From assembly GCA_020186115.1 (NCBI GenBank), contig WSYJ01000157.1, positions 496,001 through 560,000 on the forward strand: DNA of 64,000 bases, given 5' to 3'. Position 1 is the first letter of the stretch; every line of letters starts with the position of its first letter. Source of the stretch: Histomonas meleagridis. Lineage: Eukaryota; Parabasalia; Tritrichomonadida; Dientamoebidae. This document shows positions 19,101 to 29,876 of the stretch, one piece after another. Both the position numbers and the translations under genes were made by a program. Under the pieces are notes generated by a model. That model worked only from the letters and a program-made list of their open reading frames with translations. It had not been told where the DNA came from and made no database searches.

Positions 19101-22100
19101 TTAAGAAGAAAGTTTTACCAGAAGAACGAAAACTTGAGAAAGTTATAATTTGTGCATTTATTAAACAACTTAAAATTGTTTCCGACTTTATGACATTTTC
19201 GAATGAAGTTAATAATGATAATAATCCAACTATACCACATTCGATTAAACAAATAATGGATACGTTATATAAAATTAGACGTTCAATTCAACGATCTAAA
19301 CAAGAAACATTACAATTTAAATCATTATGTGAAGAAAGTTCTACACCACTTAAACCAGAGAAATTATCACAAAACATAGATTTATATTTAGAAGAAATGG
19401 CTAAGAAATCCTTATTATTAATATCTATTAATCAAGATAATAATGATAATACAATAAGTAATATTGAGAATTTAATTACAAGTAATTTAACAACTGATAA
19501 TTATTTCGAAATTATTGAATCTGTACGACTTTCTAGAAAACATATTACTACAGGTATAGGATTTTTGAATTTAATGATTAGAAATAATAAAGATAAAATA
19601 TGTTCATCATATTTAATTGATCGATTCTCATCAAATGGTTTAATTATATCATTTTTATCGACATTAAATTCTTCGGCTAAAACAGAAGGGTTACGTTTAA
19701 TATTAGAATTATTAGGTTTAGTTCGTTCATTAATTTCTGGATCAGAAAGTGATATATCAGTAAGTTCATTATTAGTTTTATTTGCTACATTAACATTAGC
19801 ATTATCTAAATTATCAATTGATTTAATATATGAACAATTAAAGACTTTAATCGAACAATTATTTGCACATTCAAATGATTATTCTAAAAAACATTTTAAG
19901 TCATTTATTTCATTTATAGTATCTGATATTATGATAATAGCATCACAAAATCAAGAATCAGATATTGAAAAATTATCACAAATCTTTGATTTAACTAAGA
20001 ATATATATGATAAAGATAATTTATTATCTAATTTATCAATATATCGATTATTATGTTCATCTAAAATGAAAATTCCATGTGAAATTGAAGAAATATTTTC
20101 ATTAATACGTAAATGTAAACCTAAATTCTTTCATAATACTGTATCATTAATTTATGAAATGTTATTATTACAAAGTCAAGATGAACGATTATTAACAATA
20201 CATAAAATTTTAACAATTATTGGTAAAACTGTTACAGGTGATTCATCTGATTTTATGAAAGATATTAAACCTTATTCAATAGATAGTAAACCAGGTGATA
20301 TCTGTAAATCTAATGAATCAATATTAAGTGGAGTTAATGAATTAATACAAATATGTCGTAAATTATTACAATGTAAAGATGATATAATATTTAAACAAAT
20401 TATTGAATATGTTTTATTAAAGAATTCACCTAGTAATGATATAAAGAAAGAAGAATTAAATTCCGAAAAATTTGATATTTTTGATGATAAAATTTATTTA
20501 TTTGCTACATTTTCGATTTTATCTAATACAATAGAATCTATACATGAAGGAGGTTTAATTAAAGAAATTGATTCTAATAATGTATATTATATCTCGAAAA
20601 TTAATTTTAAGACTAAATCTTATTCAGTCTGGAAATTACCTATATTAAATAATTCTACAAAAATTGTTTTACCATTTTCTAATTCATTTACACCTATTTC
20701 TATTATGCCATTTACTTATTCATTATATCCACAATATCAATTCTTATTCCCTTATTTCTCTAAATATTTAATAAATTATGAACCTAAAAATACATTTGAA
20801 TCAACATTATCATTCTTAGTATTATCTTCATTACAAGAATATTCGAAAGAACAAACATTTTTAATTGAGTTTTTACAATATATTAATTTAATTGATATTA
20901 AATCATTTACATTTTCTAATACATTACCATTATTTAAGATAATATTAAAGAGTAATTTATTACAAAATAATGGAAACTTCTTTACTAATGTAACAAATCC
21001 ACATTTTATTAATTTCTCATTAAATGGTATAAATTATCCTTCAAGAATTACTAATAATACATTATTTTCTTCTATAAATTCTATGTTTGTTACTACACCT
21101 ATACCTAAAGATAATATGATACGATGTCATTTTAAAGATATTTCTAATTTAACATTTAAATTCGGTGCATTTTGTCCTACAATATATGAATCAGGAATGA
21201 ATTATTTAGATTTAGATATAATAAATGGTAAATTTGGTAAAAAGAAAATCGAAGAAATCGAAATTGTTTATGATAAGAATGAAGGTACATCTATTATATT
21301 AGATGATATAGTTATTCGACAAATGAAACCAGTTGAAAATCCAATTTGTTTCTTTGTAATTCTTCGAGCTAATAATGAACTTAAATATATATTAACTGAT
21401 TCTTCTTCATTACAAACACCTTTAACAGGTAAAGTAATCTTTAAACGTAACAAACCTAATCTTAATAACTTAAATTCATTTAAACCTTTATATACAACTA
21501 ATACAAAAGTTCATATTAATTTTAATGATTTCATGAAAGTTAATCTTAAATATATTCAACATCCTATGGATCCAATTGGTGAATTTATATCTGATTCATT
21601 ATTTGTCTGTGATAATCGTATCACTTCAAGATTAAGTCCAAGTTTAACTATTAATCCAGATCCTGCCCTACAAAACATGAGTCCAATCTTTCCTAATTTA
21701 CAATCAGAATCAGTATATCAAACTAAACAATTAACATATCAAGACATTACTCAAATATTTGTAAATACAGATCCAGAAACATCACAAATTTCATATTCAT
21801 TTAATTATATTACTACATCACAAATCCGTAATTCAGGTGAAATTATTCTTAATGATAAAATAATAAATAGTACAATATTACCTTATTTCACTTTAACTAA
21901 TTTCCCTTCAATGCCATTAGAAATCACTAATTTCTTATCTTTAGGTTATTCTTCTCGAATATCAAATGAAACTAAAAATTATTTATTATTACAATGTTTA
22001 AATACACCATCAATACCAATTGAACAAATATTAACAACATTTAATATTAACTTACCAAACTTAATACAATTTTTCTTATCTTTATTATTATATATTGAAC

Positions 22101-24916
22101 CTATAAATCATAATTTATTATTATCTACAGGTTCACCAATTAATTTCTCACATAATGTATTAAATCCTGATGTACAACCTAAGAATTCTTCATTACATAG
22201 TCATAAGTCAACTATTAATCGAATCTTAGATTATATTACACAAAATAATCTTGAAGAACAATTTGCAGAAGAATGGTCAACAATATTAAAGAATCAAATT
22301 AATAATGTAAATTGTCATTTTTGTCAACCAGATCATTATGAAGCTATTATGAAGACATCTAAACCATCACTTAAAACATTTCATTTTATTCGTAATAATA
22401 TTAATGGTTGGATAATCTTTCAAGCAGAATTATCTCATTCAACACTTACAAAATTTAGTGTTAATAATCAACAAATGAATAAAATTATAAATTATGTACC
22501 AGAGAATTCAATTAAAATTGATATTGAACAAAATAATGTTACAATTATATCAATACCTATTAAAAATACAAATGAAAACTTAAATGGTACATTTTATGAA
22601 ATGATAATTTCATTTAAATATTTCATTCATTATATTAAATTAAATATGGAAAAAATCTCTAAGAAATTCCAAACTTATCGTAAAGAAGCATTTATTCATT
22701 TATTTAATTCATTAATAGCTAAATCACCATATTTTGTAATGTTTAAGAAAGATATATTTGATTTTGTTCGTTATATGTTACCAATTGGTTCATCTGATTT
22801 AGAACCTAATTTTGTAAAATTAATTAATTTATTTAATGCTTATTATTCACAAGATGCAAATGTTAAACAATTCTTATATGAATTACAAATCATTTGGGAT
22901 GAACGAGTATTATTACCATTAAAGAGTTTTTATCCTGAATTCCTTACAGAAACAGATAAACAAGAAATTAAAGCACTTAATAATCCTACATTTGGTTTAC
23001 CTTCAGATCCTTATAAAGCTGTTATCTTTAAACAAGATTCATCTAAATATTTACAAATCATTAAACGTGTAATGCCATTCCATCAAAGACTTCAAGGTTA
23101 TTCATTCCATTTAGTTATTCGAGATTGGGGTAATTTCACAAAGAAATATCCTCCATTTACTACAAAATTAATTAATTCGAAACGAATGCAAATTGATTTT
23201 AATTTTTATAACCCTCAAAAAATTACAGTATTATTTAATAGTGACATGAGTCATGTTAATTTATATTATTCTACATCACGTAATATGGTTGATAAATTAT
23301 TATTCCAAAATAATGTATCATTTCCAATTACTAAAGGTACAATTTATTTCGAAATAATGGGAGAAAAAACATTTGATCAATCACGATTTATAATTATTAG
23401 TAATGATGATATTCAACTTGAACAATTTTTGTTGGATTATAGAGATCGATTTATTTCGGATATTTCTTATTTATTAAATATGTGGGATATTCGATCTGAT
23501 CATATAATAATGAAACAAATACCTCTTAATGAATATAATTCTATTGATTTAAAGTTTAGTATATTGGATAATATTAAAATATTCTTAATTCCAACATTAA
23601 ATATTCCAATGAATTTAATATTAATTCGAACAAGATTATTATTAATATTAAATTGGTTAATCATAAAAGAATATGTTGACTTCGAAAATGACGCAATATT
23701 AAATCAATTAATTATATCAGTACCAACTGAAGTTAAAATAGGCAAATTCAAACAATTAATTGGTAGTTATAATAATAATTATCAACCTGATCTAACAGTA
23801 GATCGTAAAACTGGTGGTAACATTCGAATCGGTGTTAATAATAACTTATCACAAACTATAATGAACCAAATGACAAGACAATATAATTCATTAGGTGTAA
23901 ACAAGTTCCGTAACCCTGATTGTAGACCTTGGCATGTTCGAATGATTGGCGAACAAGGTATAGATGCTGGTGGTCCTGCGCGTGAATTAGTTACTGAAAT
24001 CGCATTAGATTTAATGTGTCCTTTATGTGGTTTAGTAACACCAATTCCAAATGCTGTGAATCAAATTGGTACTTTAAGAGATTATATGATACCTGTACCG
24101 AATCCTTTACAAAATAATAGAATTATGGACCAATATAAATTCGCTGGAGCTTTCATAGCAATTTGTGTTAGAACTGGTTTAGTACAACAATTGAATTTCC
24201 CGCCTTTGGTTTGGAATTATTTGATGACTGGTAATATAACAATTGAAGAGATATATGAAATTGATGAGAATTATAAAATTTTAATACAAAGCTTACAAGA
24301 GGCTAAACAAACTTTGTCAAACGCTGAATTTAACTCAAGATTCCAATTAAAATTCGTTATTAAAAACGCATATGGAAAAGAAATGCCATTAAACGCTAGA
24401 GGAAAAACAACGGCGGTTACGCTCTCAAATTGCAGTGAATTCATCTCGTTGTCAAATGAATTTAGATTGAATGAATTGAAGCCATACTTAGAAAAAATGA
24501 GAGCAGGTTTGTGGGAGAATTTCGGTTGCAGCGCACCAAAATATTTGAATTGGATCGACTTAGAATTTTTGGCTTGCGGTGAAAAAGAAATTTCATTGAC
24601 TACTTTACGAAAAGTGACACAATTCTTGGATATTCAAAGACAACAACAAGAATGGTTCTGGGAAGTGGTAGAAGGATTTACACCAGAACAATTATCTAAG
24701 TTATTAAGGTTCTCAACAGGTAGAGTTAGATTACCTCCACAAATTCGTGATGGTGATCACTTCTTAATTATTGATGGTATAGGTACAAGAGATATGTTGC
24801 CTACTTCCTCCACTTGCTTCCATAAATTACATATGCCGCCTTATTCATCATTTGAGAAAATGAAACAAATGATATCAGTGGCAATCGAATTTACAGGTAC
24901 TTTTGAAAATGAGTAA
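16166..24916 (+). CDS. Giant HECT-type E3 ubiquitin ligase
   Basis: One uninterrupted ORF of 2916 codons. The C-terminal ~350 residues are a HECT domain: GIDAGGPARELVTEI, GKEMPLNARGK, and the C-lobe LPTSSTCFHKLHMPPYSS with the thioester Cys at residue 2884. The family HECT module accepts ubiquitin on this Cys and passes it to substrates. The remaining ~2500 residues are mostly helical. An early beta-rich region (about 280-560) resembles a degenerate beta-propeller, and I see no RCC1, WW or UBA signature. The N-terminus MGQSIS fits an N-myristoylation site, suggesting membrane attachment. Codon use is extremely AT-rich in the middle. Size resembles HECTD4/HERC-class giants, but I cannot choose a subfamily. 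Confidence 0.9.
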   Translation: MGQSISAFLPSFNRNTSNNPNSTNDFFEVGFDELILGSEFNSEAVPKTVEPIDFPDEKTVVDLMLDPAVFASIDNVEDAWKTILTSLFIGPESSKPIAYQMLLALIRFTKDRPISYYADEETRRNAIFESSLLEINNALRFLGRFDPNPKVQVSIESITNEESALSAIPKITHPIYPHPQLYKVANLIQPILNTKMNIPLLQSLLNWGFLSHDMNAIIISLRKLAELSMTDKKTSITINFDINEILNTISFNHCLFHFQRNFLGSLELKDYEIADHFMPSIGSDGMNIYLSCGSKIKTISLSKNIINQDLRFKTTFKVSIPTKERPLSSMTVCIDYMVITGPFASKPYIYKLSNFEQVKNITYETVAGARFSAKISSPLTSDGKYIYCLKKETVNVFSIQNDKIYFHRSIALKHLNTELREPYSSKLIPKEPYKFPVFCNGIIFTILLSKEVNNKSFYIARSFSMIDGHHIIDNEFTQNFGICAFCYDPWNSVVWELISGKTFCLVKYQDTCPKPLWLSGITPEKCGLMLGDLRKDLTKSQSSVSIVNGILNFIHYYSLYFHGSSIKSLLYRHDANTVLTAQFFCQTTMELINNIVDVINFLIDIYLKKNPYQKQNLEYGLLGLLNLLDYNLSNFHTRVIDNDTFTIGDVSNVVNCLYDIIHKEELKFLSKAVAFTISNSFSIIFNQPSDKTSTLFLYAYEQMPTEISYFLINNANLLPQYAYSLNFEHVRKVFSPILSKMANKNTDLKKIQFELLHTYLRNVMIEMKRVYAEFQTGFSPKEQFLSDSFSSFCSIICEESISYISNMQNSYQEDKFKFSPFIRLLNKWIILIEPMTQYSRASIEVASKVQPLFNTFSEKIPTLNIGPMNINPSKGFSYIYLLFFELFSLFADFISALLDGGTELRKAEKYLWFINSTPPDLKPKNINDFYQKLFVTKDFQVQNNENQEENFLNSFLELEESKQIQKLMDYLYKKVPDRFKKKVLPEERKLEKVIICAFIKQLKIVSDFMTFSNEVNNDNNPTIPHSIKQIMDTLYKIRRSIQRSKQETLQFKSLCEESSTPLKPEKLSQNIDLYLEEMAKKSLLLISINQDNNDNTISNIENLITSNLTTDNYFEIIESVRLSRKHITTGIGFLNLMIRNNKDKICSSYLIDRFSSNGLIISFLSTLNSSAKTEGLRLILELLGLVRSLISGSESDISVSSLLVLFATLTLALSKLSIDLIYEQLKTLIEQLFAHSNDYSKKHFKSFISFIVSDIMIIASQNQESDIEKLSQIFDLTKNIYDKDNLLSNLSIYRLLCSSKMKIPCEIEEIFSLIRKCKPKFFHNTVSLIYEMLLLQSQDERLLTIHKILTIIGKTVTGDSSDFMKDIKPYSIDSKPGDICKSNESILSGVNELIQICRKLLQCKDDIIFKQIIEYVLLKNSPSNDIKKEELNSEKFDIFDDKIYLFATFSILSNTIESIHEGGLIKEIDSNNVYYISKINFKTKSYSVWKLPILNNSTKIVLPFSNSFTPISIMPFTYSLYPQYQFLFPYFSKYLINYEPKNTFESTLSFLVLSSLQEYSKEQTFLIEFLQYINLIDIKSFTFSNTLPLFKIILKSNLLQNNGNFFTNVTNPHFINFSLNGINYPSRITNNTLFSSINSMFVTTPIPKDNMIRCHFKDISNLTFKFGAFCPTIYESGMNYLDLDIINGKFGKKKIEEIEIVYDKNEGTSIILDDIVIRQMKPVENPICFFVILRANNELKYILTDSSSLQTPLTGKVIFKRNKPNLNNLNSFKPLYTTNTKVHINFNDFMKVNLKYIQHPMDPIGEFISDSLFVCDNRITSRLSPSLTINPDPALQNMSPIFPNLQSESVYQTKQLTYQDITQIFVNTDPETSQISYSFNYITTSQIRNSGEIILNDKIINSTILPYFTLTNFPSMPLEITNFLSLGYSSRISNETKNYLLLQCLNTPSIPIEQILTTFNINLPNLIQFFLSLLLYIEPINHNLLLSTGSPINFSHNVLNPDVQPKNSSLHSHKSTINRILDYITQNNLEEQFAEEWSTILKNQINNVNCHFCQPDHYEAIMKTSKPSLKTFHFIRNNINGWIIFQAELSHSTLTKFSVNNQQMNKIINYVPENSIKIDIEQNNVTIISIPIKNTNENLNGTFYEMIISFKYFIHYIKLNMEKISKKFQTYRKEAFIHLFNSLIAKSPYFVMFKKDIFDFVRYMLPIGSSDLEPNFVKLINLFNAYYSQDANVKQFLYELQIIWDERVLLPLKSFYPEFLTETDKQEIKALNNPTFGLPSDPYKAVIFKQDSSKYLQIIKRVMPFHQRLQGYSFHLVIRDWGNFTKKYPPFTTKLINSKRMQIDFNFYNPQKITVLFNSDMSHVNLYYSTSRNMVDKLLFQNNVSFPITKGTIYFEIMGEKTFDQSRFIIISNDDIQLEQFLLDYRDRFISDISYLLNMWDIRSDHIIMKQIPLNEYNSIDLKFSILDNIKIFLIPTLNIPMNLILIRTRLLLILNWLIIKEYVDFENDAILNQLIISVPTEVKIGKFKQLIGSYNNNYQPDLTVDRKTGGNIRIGVNNNLSQTIMNQMTRQYNSLGVNKFRNPDCRPWHVRMIGEQGIDAGGPARELVTEIALDLMCPLCGLVTPIPNAVNQIGTLRDYMIPVPNPLQNNRIMDQYKFAGAFIAICVRTGLVQQLNFPPLVWNYLMTGNITIEEIYEIDENYKILIQSLQEAKQTLSNAEFNSRFQLKFVIKNAYGKEMPLNARGKTTAVTLSNCSEFISLSNEFRLNELKPYLEKMRAGLWENFGCSAPKYLNWIDLEFLACGEKEISLTTLRKVTQFLDIQRQQQEWFWEVVEGFTPEQLSKLLRFSTGRVRLPPQIRDGDHFLIIDGIGTRDMLPTSSTCFHKLHMPPYSSFEKMKQMISVAIEFTGTFENE

Positions 24917-25094
24917 AAAATTCTTTTCTGCAAATAAAACTTTTTATCAATAATAATAAGTGGAATATAATTTGCAAAATAACTTTTTTAAATATTAAAT
25001 TCATTAATTGTTTAATAGGAACAATTTTTTCCATTGCATTTCATTTTTCTCAATTTTAGTATTTAATGATACAAAAAAGTATCAAAATTCGGAG

Positions 25095-25100
25095 ACCGTT
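25095..25100 (+). promoter_or_regulatory. Myb-site-like promoter motif (ACCGTT)
   Basis: GGAGACCGTTTA lies 44 bp upstream of the POC1 ATG. The identical 12-mer occurs upstream of TSR1 (55333-55344). Confidence 0.5.
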
Positions 25101-25144
25101 TAATTTTTCGCTTAAGGGTAAAAAGAAATACGTTTATTAATAAA

Positions 25145-26374
25145 ATGAAAAAAATGGAAACACGCGAACCAACACTTCGAAAATCGTTTGCCATACAAAA
25201 ACAACAACCTACTTGCGCGTGTCCATTTTTTGGTTCACAATATATTGCGACAGGACTTTCGAATGGAACAGTTGTAATTCTTCCAGCAAATTCAAATACA
25301 AAAGCTAAAAGACTTTTTGGACACAAGGATTCGATAACCTGCATTACCGCAGGTATTGAACAAAATCAATTAGTTTCTGGTAGCAAAGATGGAACTGTGC
25401 GTATTTGGATATGTAATGAAGAAAATGATTCCTTTTCAATCAACATGAAATCAGAAATTTCTTCTATTGATCTTACACCAAGCTTTGACAAACTTCTTAT
25501 TGGAACTCGTAATGGAAATGTAAGTGTTTGGGATCCTCGAAAAATCGAAAATATTATTCAAATTCCTAACCAAAAAGATGGTGTCGACAGTGTTTCTATT
25601 TCATCTGATGGTCTTCTTGCACTTACAGGCTCAGAAACTGGAATATGTAGATTATTTGATCTTCGAAGTGGCGAAATGGCACATTCCTTTACTGTAAAAT
25701 CAAACATTACATCAACATCTATTCGTCAAACAGGAAATTCAATTGCTATTGGCCTCGAAAATGGTTCTGTTGTTCTTTGGGATTGTCGAAGTCAACAAGT
25801 TTTAAACAATTCCACACTCTTTCAAAGCAAAGTCACATCAGTTTCATTTCATCCAACACAATCTTTATTACTTGTATCATCTTCAGATGGTTCAATTTGC
25901 ATTTGTAATGGAGATACTATAAATCCTATTTATACATTACAATGTCATACATCAGATGTAATAAACGTTGCTTGGTCACCAGATGGAAGCGTGTTTTCTT
26001 CTGTTGGTAATGATCATCGTGTCGTTTTGTGGGATGCGCCGATCGTTGACATCAAACCACCGATACCGGAGACCGTTAACAAAAATCAACGATCAAAAAC
26101 CCGTGAAAAACTCGGGAAATGGAATGAGACGATTCCACCTGAGCCTAAGCCAGAACCAATACCAGAATCAGCCCCAACAGAAATTAAATACGAAGGGGTT
26201 GATAACATGCGTCGATATGTATCAATTATGCATGAAATCACAGATCAAATTGCTGTCTTATCAAAAATGTTATCTAAAATCGAAGCTCGAATGAATGCAA
26301 TGGATGAACAAATTGCAATCTTAGAGCAACAAAAAAGAAAACAAGCAAAGGAAGCATTAAAAGGCAGAATATAA
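25145..26374 (+). CDS. POC1-like centriolar WD40 protein
   Basis: The 409-residue protein has about seven WD40 repeats (residues 20-305), with blades such as LVSGSKDGTVRIWIC, LIGTRNGNVSVWD and VFSSVGNDHRVVLWD. A Pro-rich linker follows, then a C-terminal coiled coil (about 350-405, ITDQIAVLSKMLSKIEARM...). This WD40-plus-short-coiled-coil layout is that of POC1, which stabilises centriole and basal-body triplets. The C-terminal helix matches the POC1 box in position and character. The last bases converge on the RING gene, with 26 bp between the stops. Confidence 0.75.
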   Translation: MKKMETREPTLRKSFAIQKQQPTCACPFFGSQYIATGLSNGTVVILPANSNTKAKRLFGHKDSITCITAGIEQNQLVSGSKDGTVRIWICNEENDSFSINMKSEISSIDLTPSFDKLLIGTRNGNVSVWDPRKIENIIQIPNQKDGVDSVSISSDGLLALTGSETGICRLFDLRSGEMAHSFTVKSNITSTSIRQTGNSIAIGLENGSVVLWDCRSQQVLNNSTLFQSKVTSVSFHPTQSLLLVSSSDGSICICNGDTINPIYTLQCHTSDVINVAWSPDGSVFSSVGNDHRVVLWDAPIVDIKPPIPETVNKNQRSKTREKLGKWNETIPPEPKPEPIPESAPTEIKYEGVDNMRRYVSIMHEITDQIAVLSKMLSKIEARMNAMDEQIAILEQQKRKQAKEALKGRI

Positions 26375-26400
26375 AATTATCAATAAAAATTCTAACGTTT

Positions 26401-27303
26401 TTAAAAACATGAAAAAATTGCTGAAAACGATGTATAACCATCAAAAACAGCATATTTAAGATTGTCTATGGGCGGCGTCTGGCAAACAGGACAAAAGGGT
26501 CTGTCGTTGAGTGCATTTTGTATGCAATCTTGGCAAAAGATATGTTGGCACATAAGTTTAACGGGCGCTTGGCACTTTTTGCCACAAATCTGACATTCAT
26601 TGGGTGATGTGCATTGAGAGAAAAGCTTCGCTCTTGAAGCAATGAATGCTTGTCGTGCACCATCTAAATCCCAAACAAGTTGGGCAAAATAAAAAAATTT
26701 AGTAATAAGATATATTTTGGAAATATGTGATTCTTTCCCATAAATAAAATCACTTAGAGTAATACTGTCTGATTGTTGGAAAAAATTAAGCCAAAAACTT
26801 GTTACAAAAATTCCCCGAATTATGACGGTAAGGCGATGCCAAATTGCAAAGAAACCTCGTTTTATTTGAAGAACTGTAATTATGTTAAAGCCAATTAATA
26901 GTAATTTAAATGATAAAAAAAGACAAAATAAAAATAATGAAACTAGAAGTGATTTGATATATGCTGAAGTGAGTGAAAAATCATTGTGATCAAGAGATTC
27001 AATTCCGAAATGATTAATAAGTAGTAAAAAACAAAATATTGATGTGATTACGAAAAAAAACATTCCAAATATTGCTTTGCGTCTGTTTAGCTGAATATCT
27101 GGATTTGATAAAACTGAGTCAATTTGTATGTGTAACGTATATTCAAAGTAAAAGAAAATAGATAAAATGAATAACAAGATTACTGTAATTTTCCATATGT
27201 TAATAAACCAAAGGATGCAAAATAACACTATGACAAGCAACCCAAACATCGTGTAGTTACGTGTGAATGATCCATCTACACTCCATAGATCATTTTGCTC
27301 CAT
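26401..27303 (-). CDS. Membrane RING E3 ligase, RNFT1/2-like
   Basis: 300 residues with about six hydrophobic helices (20-205) and a C-terminal C3HC4 RING (about 238-276: CQIC, CQHIFCQDC, CPVC). The order of a multi-span membrane domain followed by a RING and a short tail matches RNFT1/RNFT2 (TMEM118) ER ubiquitin ligases. The RING core CQHIFCQDCI is close to that family. It is divergent from the DUF3447/ankyrin gene, and the 142-bp gap holds an inverted pair of Myb-like motifs. Substrates are unknown; an ER quality-control role is inferred from the family. Confidence 0.75.
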   Translation of the reverse strand: MEQNDLWSVDGSFTRNYTMFGLLVIVLFCILWFINIWKITVILLFILSIFFYFEYTLHIQIDSVLSNPDIQLNRRKAIFGMFFFVITSIFCFLLLINHFGIESLDHNDFSLTSAYIKSLLVSLFLFCLFLSFKLLLIGFNIITVLQIKRGFFAIWHRLTVIIRGIFVTSFWLNFFQQSDSITLSDFIYGKESHISKIYLITKFFYFAQLVWDLDGARQAFIASRAKLFSQCTSPNECQICGKKCQAPVKLMCQHIFCQDCIQNALNDRPFCPVCQTPPIDNLKYAVFDGYTSFSAIFSCF

Positions 27304-27323
27304 TGGTACACTGAAGTGTGATT

Positions 27324-27343
27324 AACGGTCTCAATCCACCGTT
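27324..27343. promoter_or_regulatory. Inverted pair of Myb-like motifs between divergent genes
   Basis: AACGGT (27324-27329) and ACCGTT (27338-27343) form an inverted repeat with an 8-bp spacer, 20-40 bp from the RING start codon and about 100 bp from the ankyrin gene start. Confidence 0.5.
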
Positions 27344-27445
27344 TTTTGATAAAAGTGAAATTACTTAACGTATTTTTGTAAAAAAGGCGATAAATAATTT
27401 ACGATAAAATTTAATTGAAATTAGTGTCAGTTTTTTACGAGAAAA

Positions 27446-29809
27446 ATGGAGGAAATGTGCTCTAGAAATCAAGGAATTGATGAAATAATATATCTACAAA
27501 AATCTTTACTTGAGATTGATAAAACAAATTATTTGGAAACATTGGATATGTTAATCAACAAAAATTATTTCAAAGATGAAAAATTATTTTCCCAATTGTT
27601 TGATCAAGTGTTATGGGCTTTTCAATTAAGACCTAAAAAATCAGAAATTTTATGTAATTTTTTAATAGAAATTATCAACATTCAAAAAGAAAATATTTCT
27701 GATATTGATATTTCTTTAATTATTAATAAAAAAATTAAATCAATTTTAATAGAAAGGCCTGAATCGGAGCATTTTACTTCAATGAAGAACATGTTTGATT
27801 CACTAGGATTAAAAGAAATGAATTTTACTAAAGATGATATTGAAAAATTAAAAAATTTATTAAATTTCGAAGAAGACAAAAATGATATATTATATATATT
27901 ATATCATGATAAAGTTGAAGATTTACAAATTCTATCATCTCAAGCAGGATTTGATTTAACAAAATCTCTTCCAAATAATAATGTAACATCTATTTTCTTT
28001 AGTTCTACACCTACATTAATACAATGTGCTGCATTCTTTGGTTCAATTAATTGCTTTAAATTTATTTTATTAAATTCGGAAAGTGCTGAAATCAAAGATT
28101 CAAATGGGAATGATCTTATGTCATATGCAATTTCTGGTGGCAACACAGAAATTATACATTTATGCGAATCGTTTCAATACGATATAAATACTGCATGCGA
28201 ACAAGCAGCTTTTTATCATTATCTAGAAATTTTACGATGGTTAATAGATGATAATAATGTTAATTATCAAACATATTTTATCTTTGCTGCAAGATCAAAT
28301 AATATTGAACTTATAACATATGTTTTTAAACAATTTAAAGTAACTAATGAAGATATAATTAATGCTTTACAAAATGCAATTCGAAATGGTTGTATTGAAG
28401 CATTAAATTATTTGTTAAAATATGTTAATGGTTCATTAAATATGTTAATTTTTGAAGCTATACATTATTCTCAATTAGAAATTCTTGAAATATTTGCATC
28501 TGATAAAAGATTTGATTTTAATGCACGAAATATTTCTTTTTTATTTTTAAAAAAGTTCTATTTTTCGTTTTAAAATTTATTTAAATGTTTTGAAACACCA
28601 CTTATTTATGCCGCTGAAGTTGGAGAAATAACAATTGTAAACTTTCTTTTATCATTACCACAAGTAAAAATGGATTTATATGATGCATATGGAGCTTCTG
28701 CAATTCATATTGCTGTAAGGAATAATCATTTAAATGTTATTGATTCTATATTGTTAAAGAATAAAATTGATATTAATCACTTAGATGCTGGTGATATATC
28801 TGCATTAAGTGAATCAATTTCATTGGAATCTGCTGATATTTTAAAACGCCTTTTAGAAGATCCTAATATTAATCCTAATGTTACTGATGAAGATGGTTAT
28901 ACACCTCTTTTACTTGCTATAGAATCAAATAAATTAGAACATATTAATGCATTACTTAATCATAATTTGATTGACACCAAAAATGTGTTTTGTTTTGCTA
29001 CAAAAACTCATTCTGATGATGTAATAAAGTTATTAGTTGATAATCCAAAAATAGATATAAATGATAAAAAAGCAATTAAACTTGCTTTCTCACAGAAATA
29101 TCTTTATGAGATTAATTTAATTATTAGTTCTGATAGATATAATATTAATGAAGTATTTGATGATGGAAAAGTTCTTTTGGTTTTTATACAATTTTACATT
29201 TATTATGTGAAGATTCATCGTTTTATGATATACTTCATCAAGTTCTTGATAGAAAGGATATTGATGTAAATGTAAAAGATTCAAATGGAAAAACTCCACT
29301 TCATTATTTGTTTCAGCAACAAGAAGATGTTCCTGATTTCATATTTCAAGACAAAAGATTTGATTTTAATGCAAAAGATGTAAATCTAATTCTATTTATA
29401 TTTCTCAAACTCCTCTTCATTATGCTGCTTGTAACTGGTCAAATAATTCGATCATTAATTTGATTAAAATAGATGGAATTGATATGAATCCAATTGATGT
29501 TTTTTTTAATTTGTTTAAAAATGGAATTTTTTTGTGATATTTAAAACACCTTTGTTTTTAGCATCAGAACTTGGCTTAGCAGAAAAAGTTGAAATACTTT
29601 TACAATGTCCAAATGTAAATACAGATATAGAAATTGAAATTTGTTTTTTATGTTTTCTGTTTGTTTAATAATTTTGGTGTTTATTTTTTGCTTATTTTAC
29701 CGCAGTTCAAATGGCAGGAAGAAAAGGAAAATTTGATGTTGTTCGTATTTTTGAAAAATATAACAAAACAGGATTAAATCAAAACAATAGTAGCTGTGAT
29801 ATATTTTAA
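27446..29809 (+). pseudogene. DUF3447/ankyrin-repeat gene, broken
   Basis: The first 375 codons (27446-28573) are intact: an N-terminal helical domain, then the DUF3447/ankyrin region (LIQCAAFFGSINCFKFILLN, NGNDLMSYAISGGNTEIIHLCES). A TAA at 28571-28573 falls in an AT-rich spacer after FDFNARN. Ankyrin coding resumes in the same frame at about 28594 (ETPLIYAAEVGE), runs to 29180, then shifts frame near 29175 and again near 29390 (DFNAKDVN to QTPLHYAAC). Further spacers lie at about 29495-29550 and 29640-29705. The last piece, VQMAGRKGKFDVV, reaches a stop at 29807-29809. Ankyrin homology is continuous once breaks and spacers are ignored. It could be a decayed member, or the spacers could be removed from RNA; the two frameshifts favour decay. 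Confidence 0.75.
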
Positions 29810-29876
29810 AATAAAAATTTAAGTGTATTTAAAAAAATTTTTTTTTATTTACTTAACAAATATATATTACATTTAT

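Noticed and set aside
28574-28600. Stop-codon reassignment or readthrough as the cause of stops in ankyrin genes
   Set aside because: TAA and TGA end all housekeeping ORFs here at the expected places, so the standard code applies.
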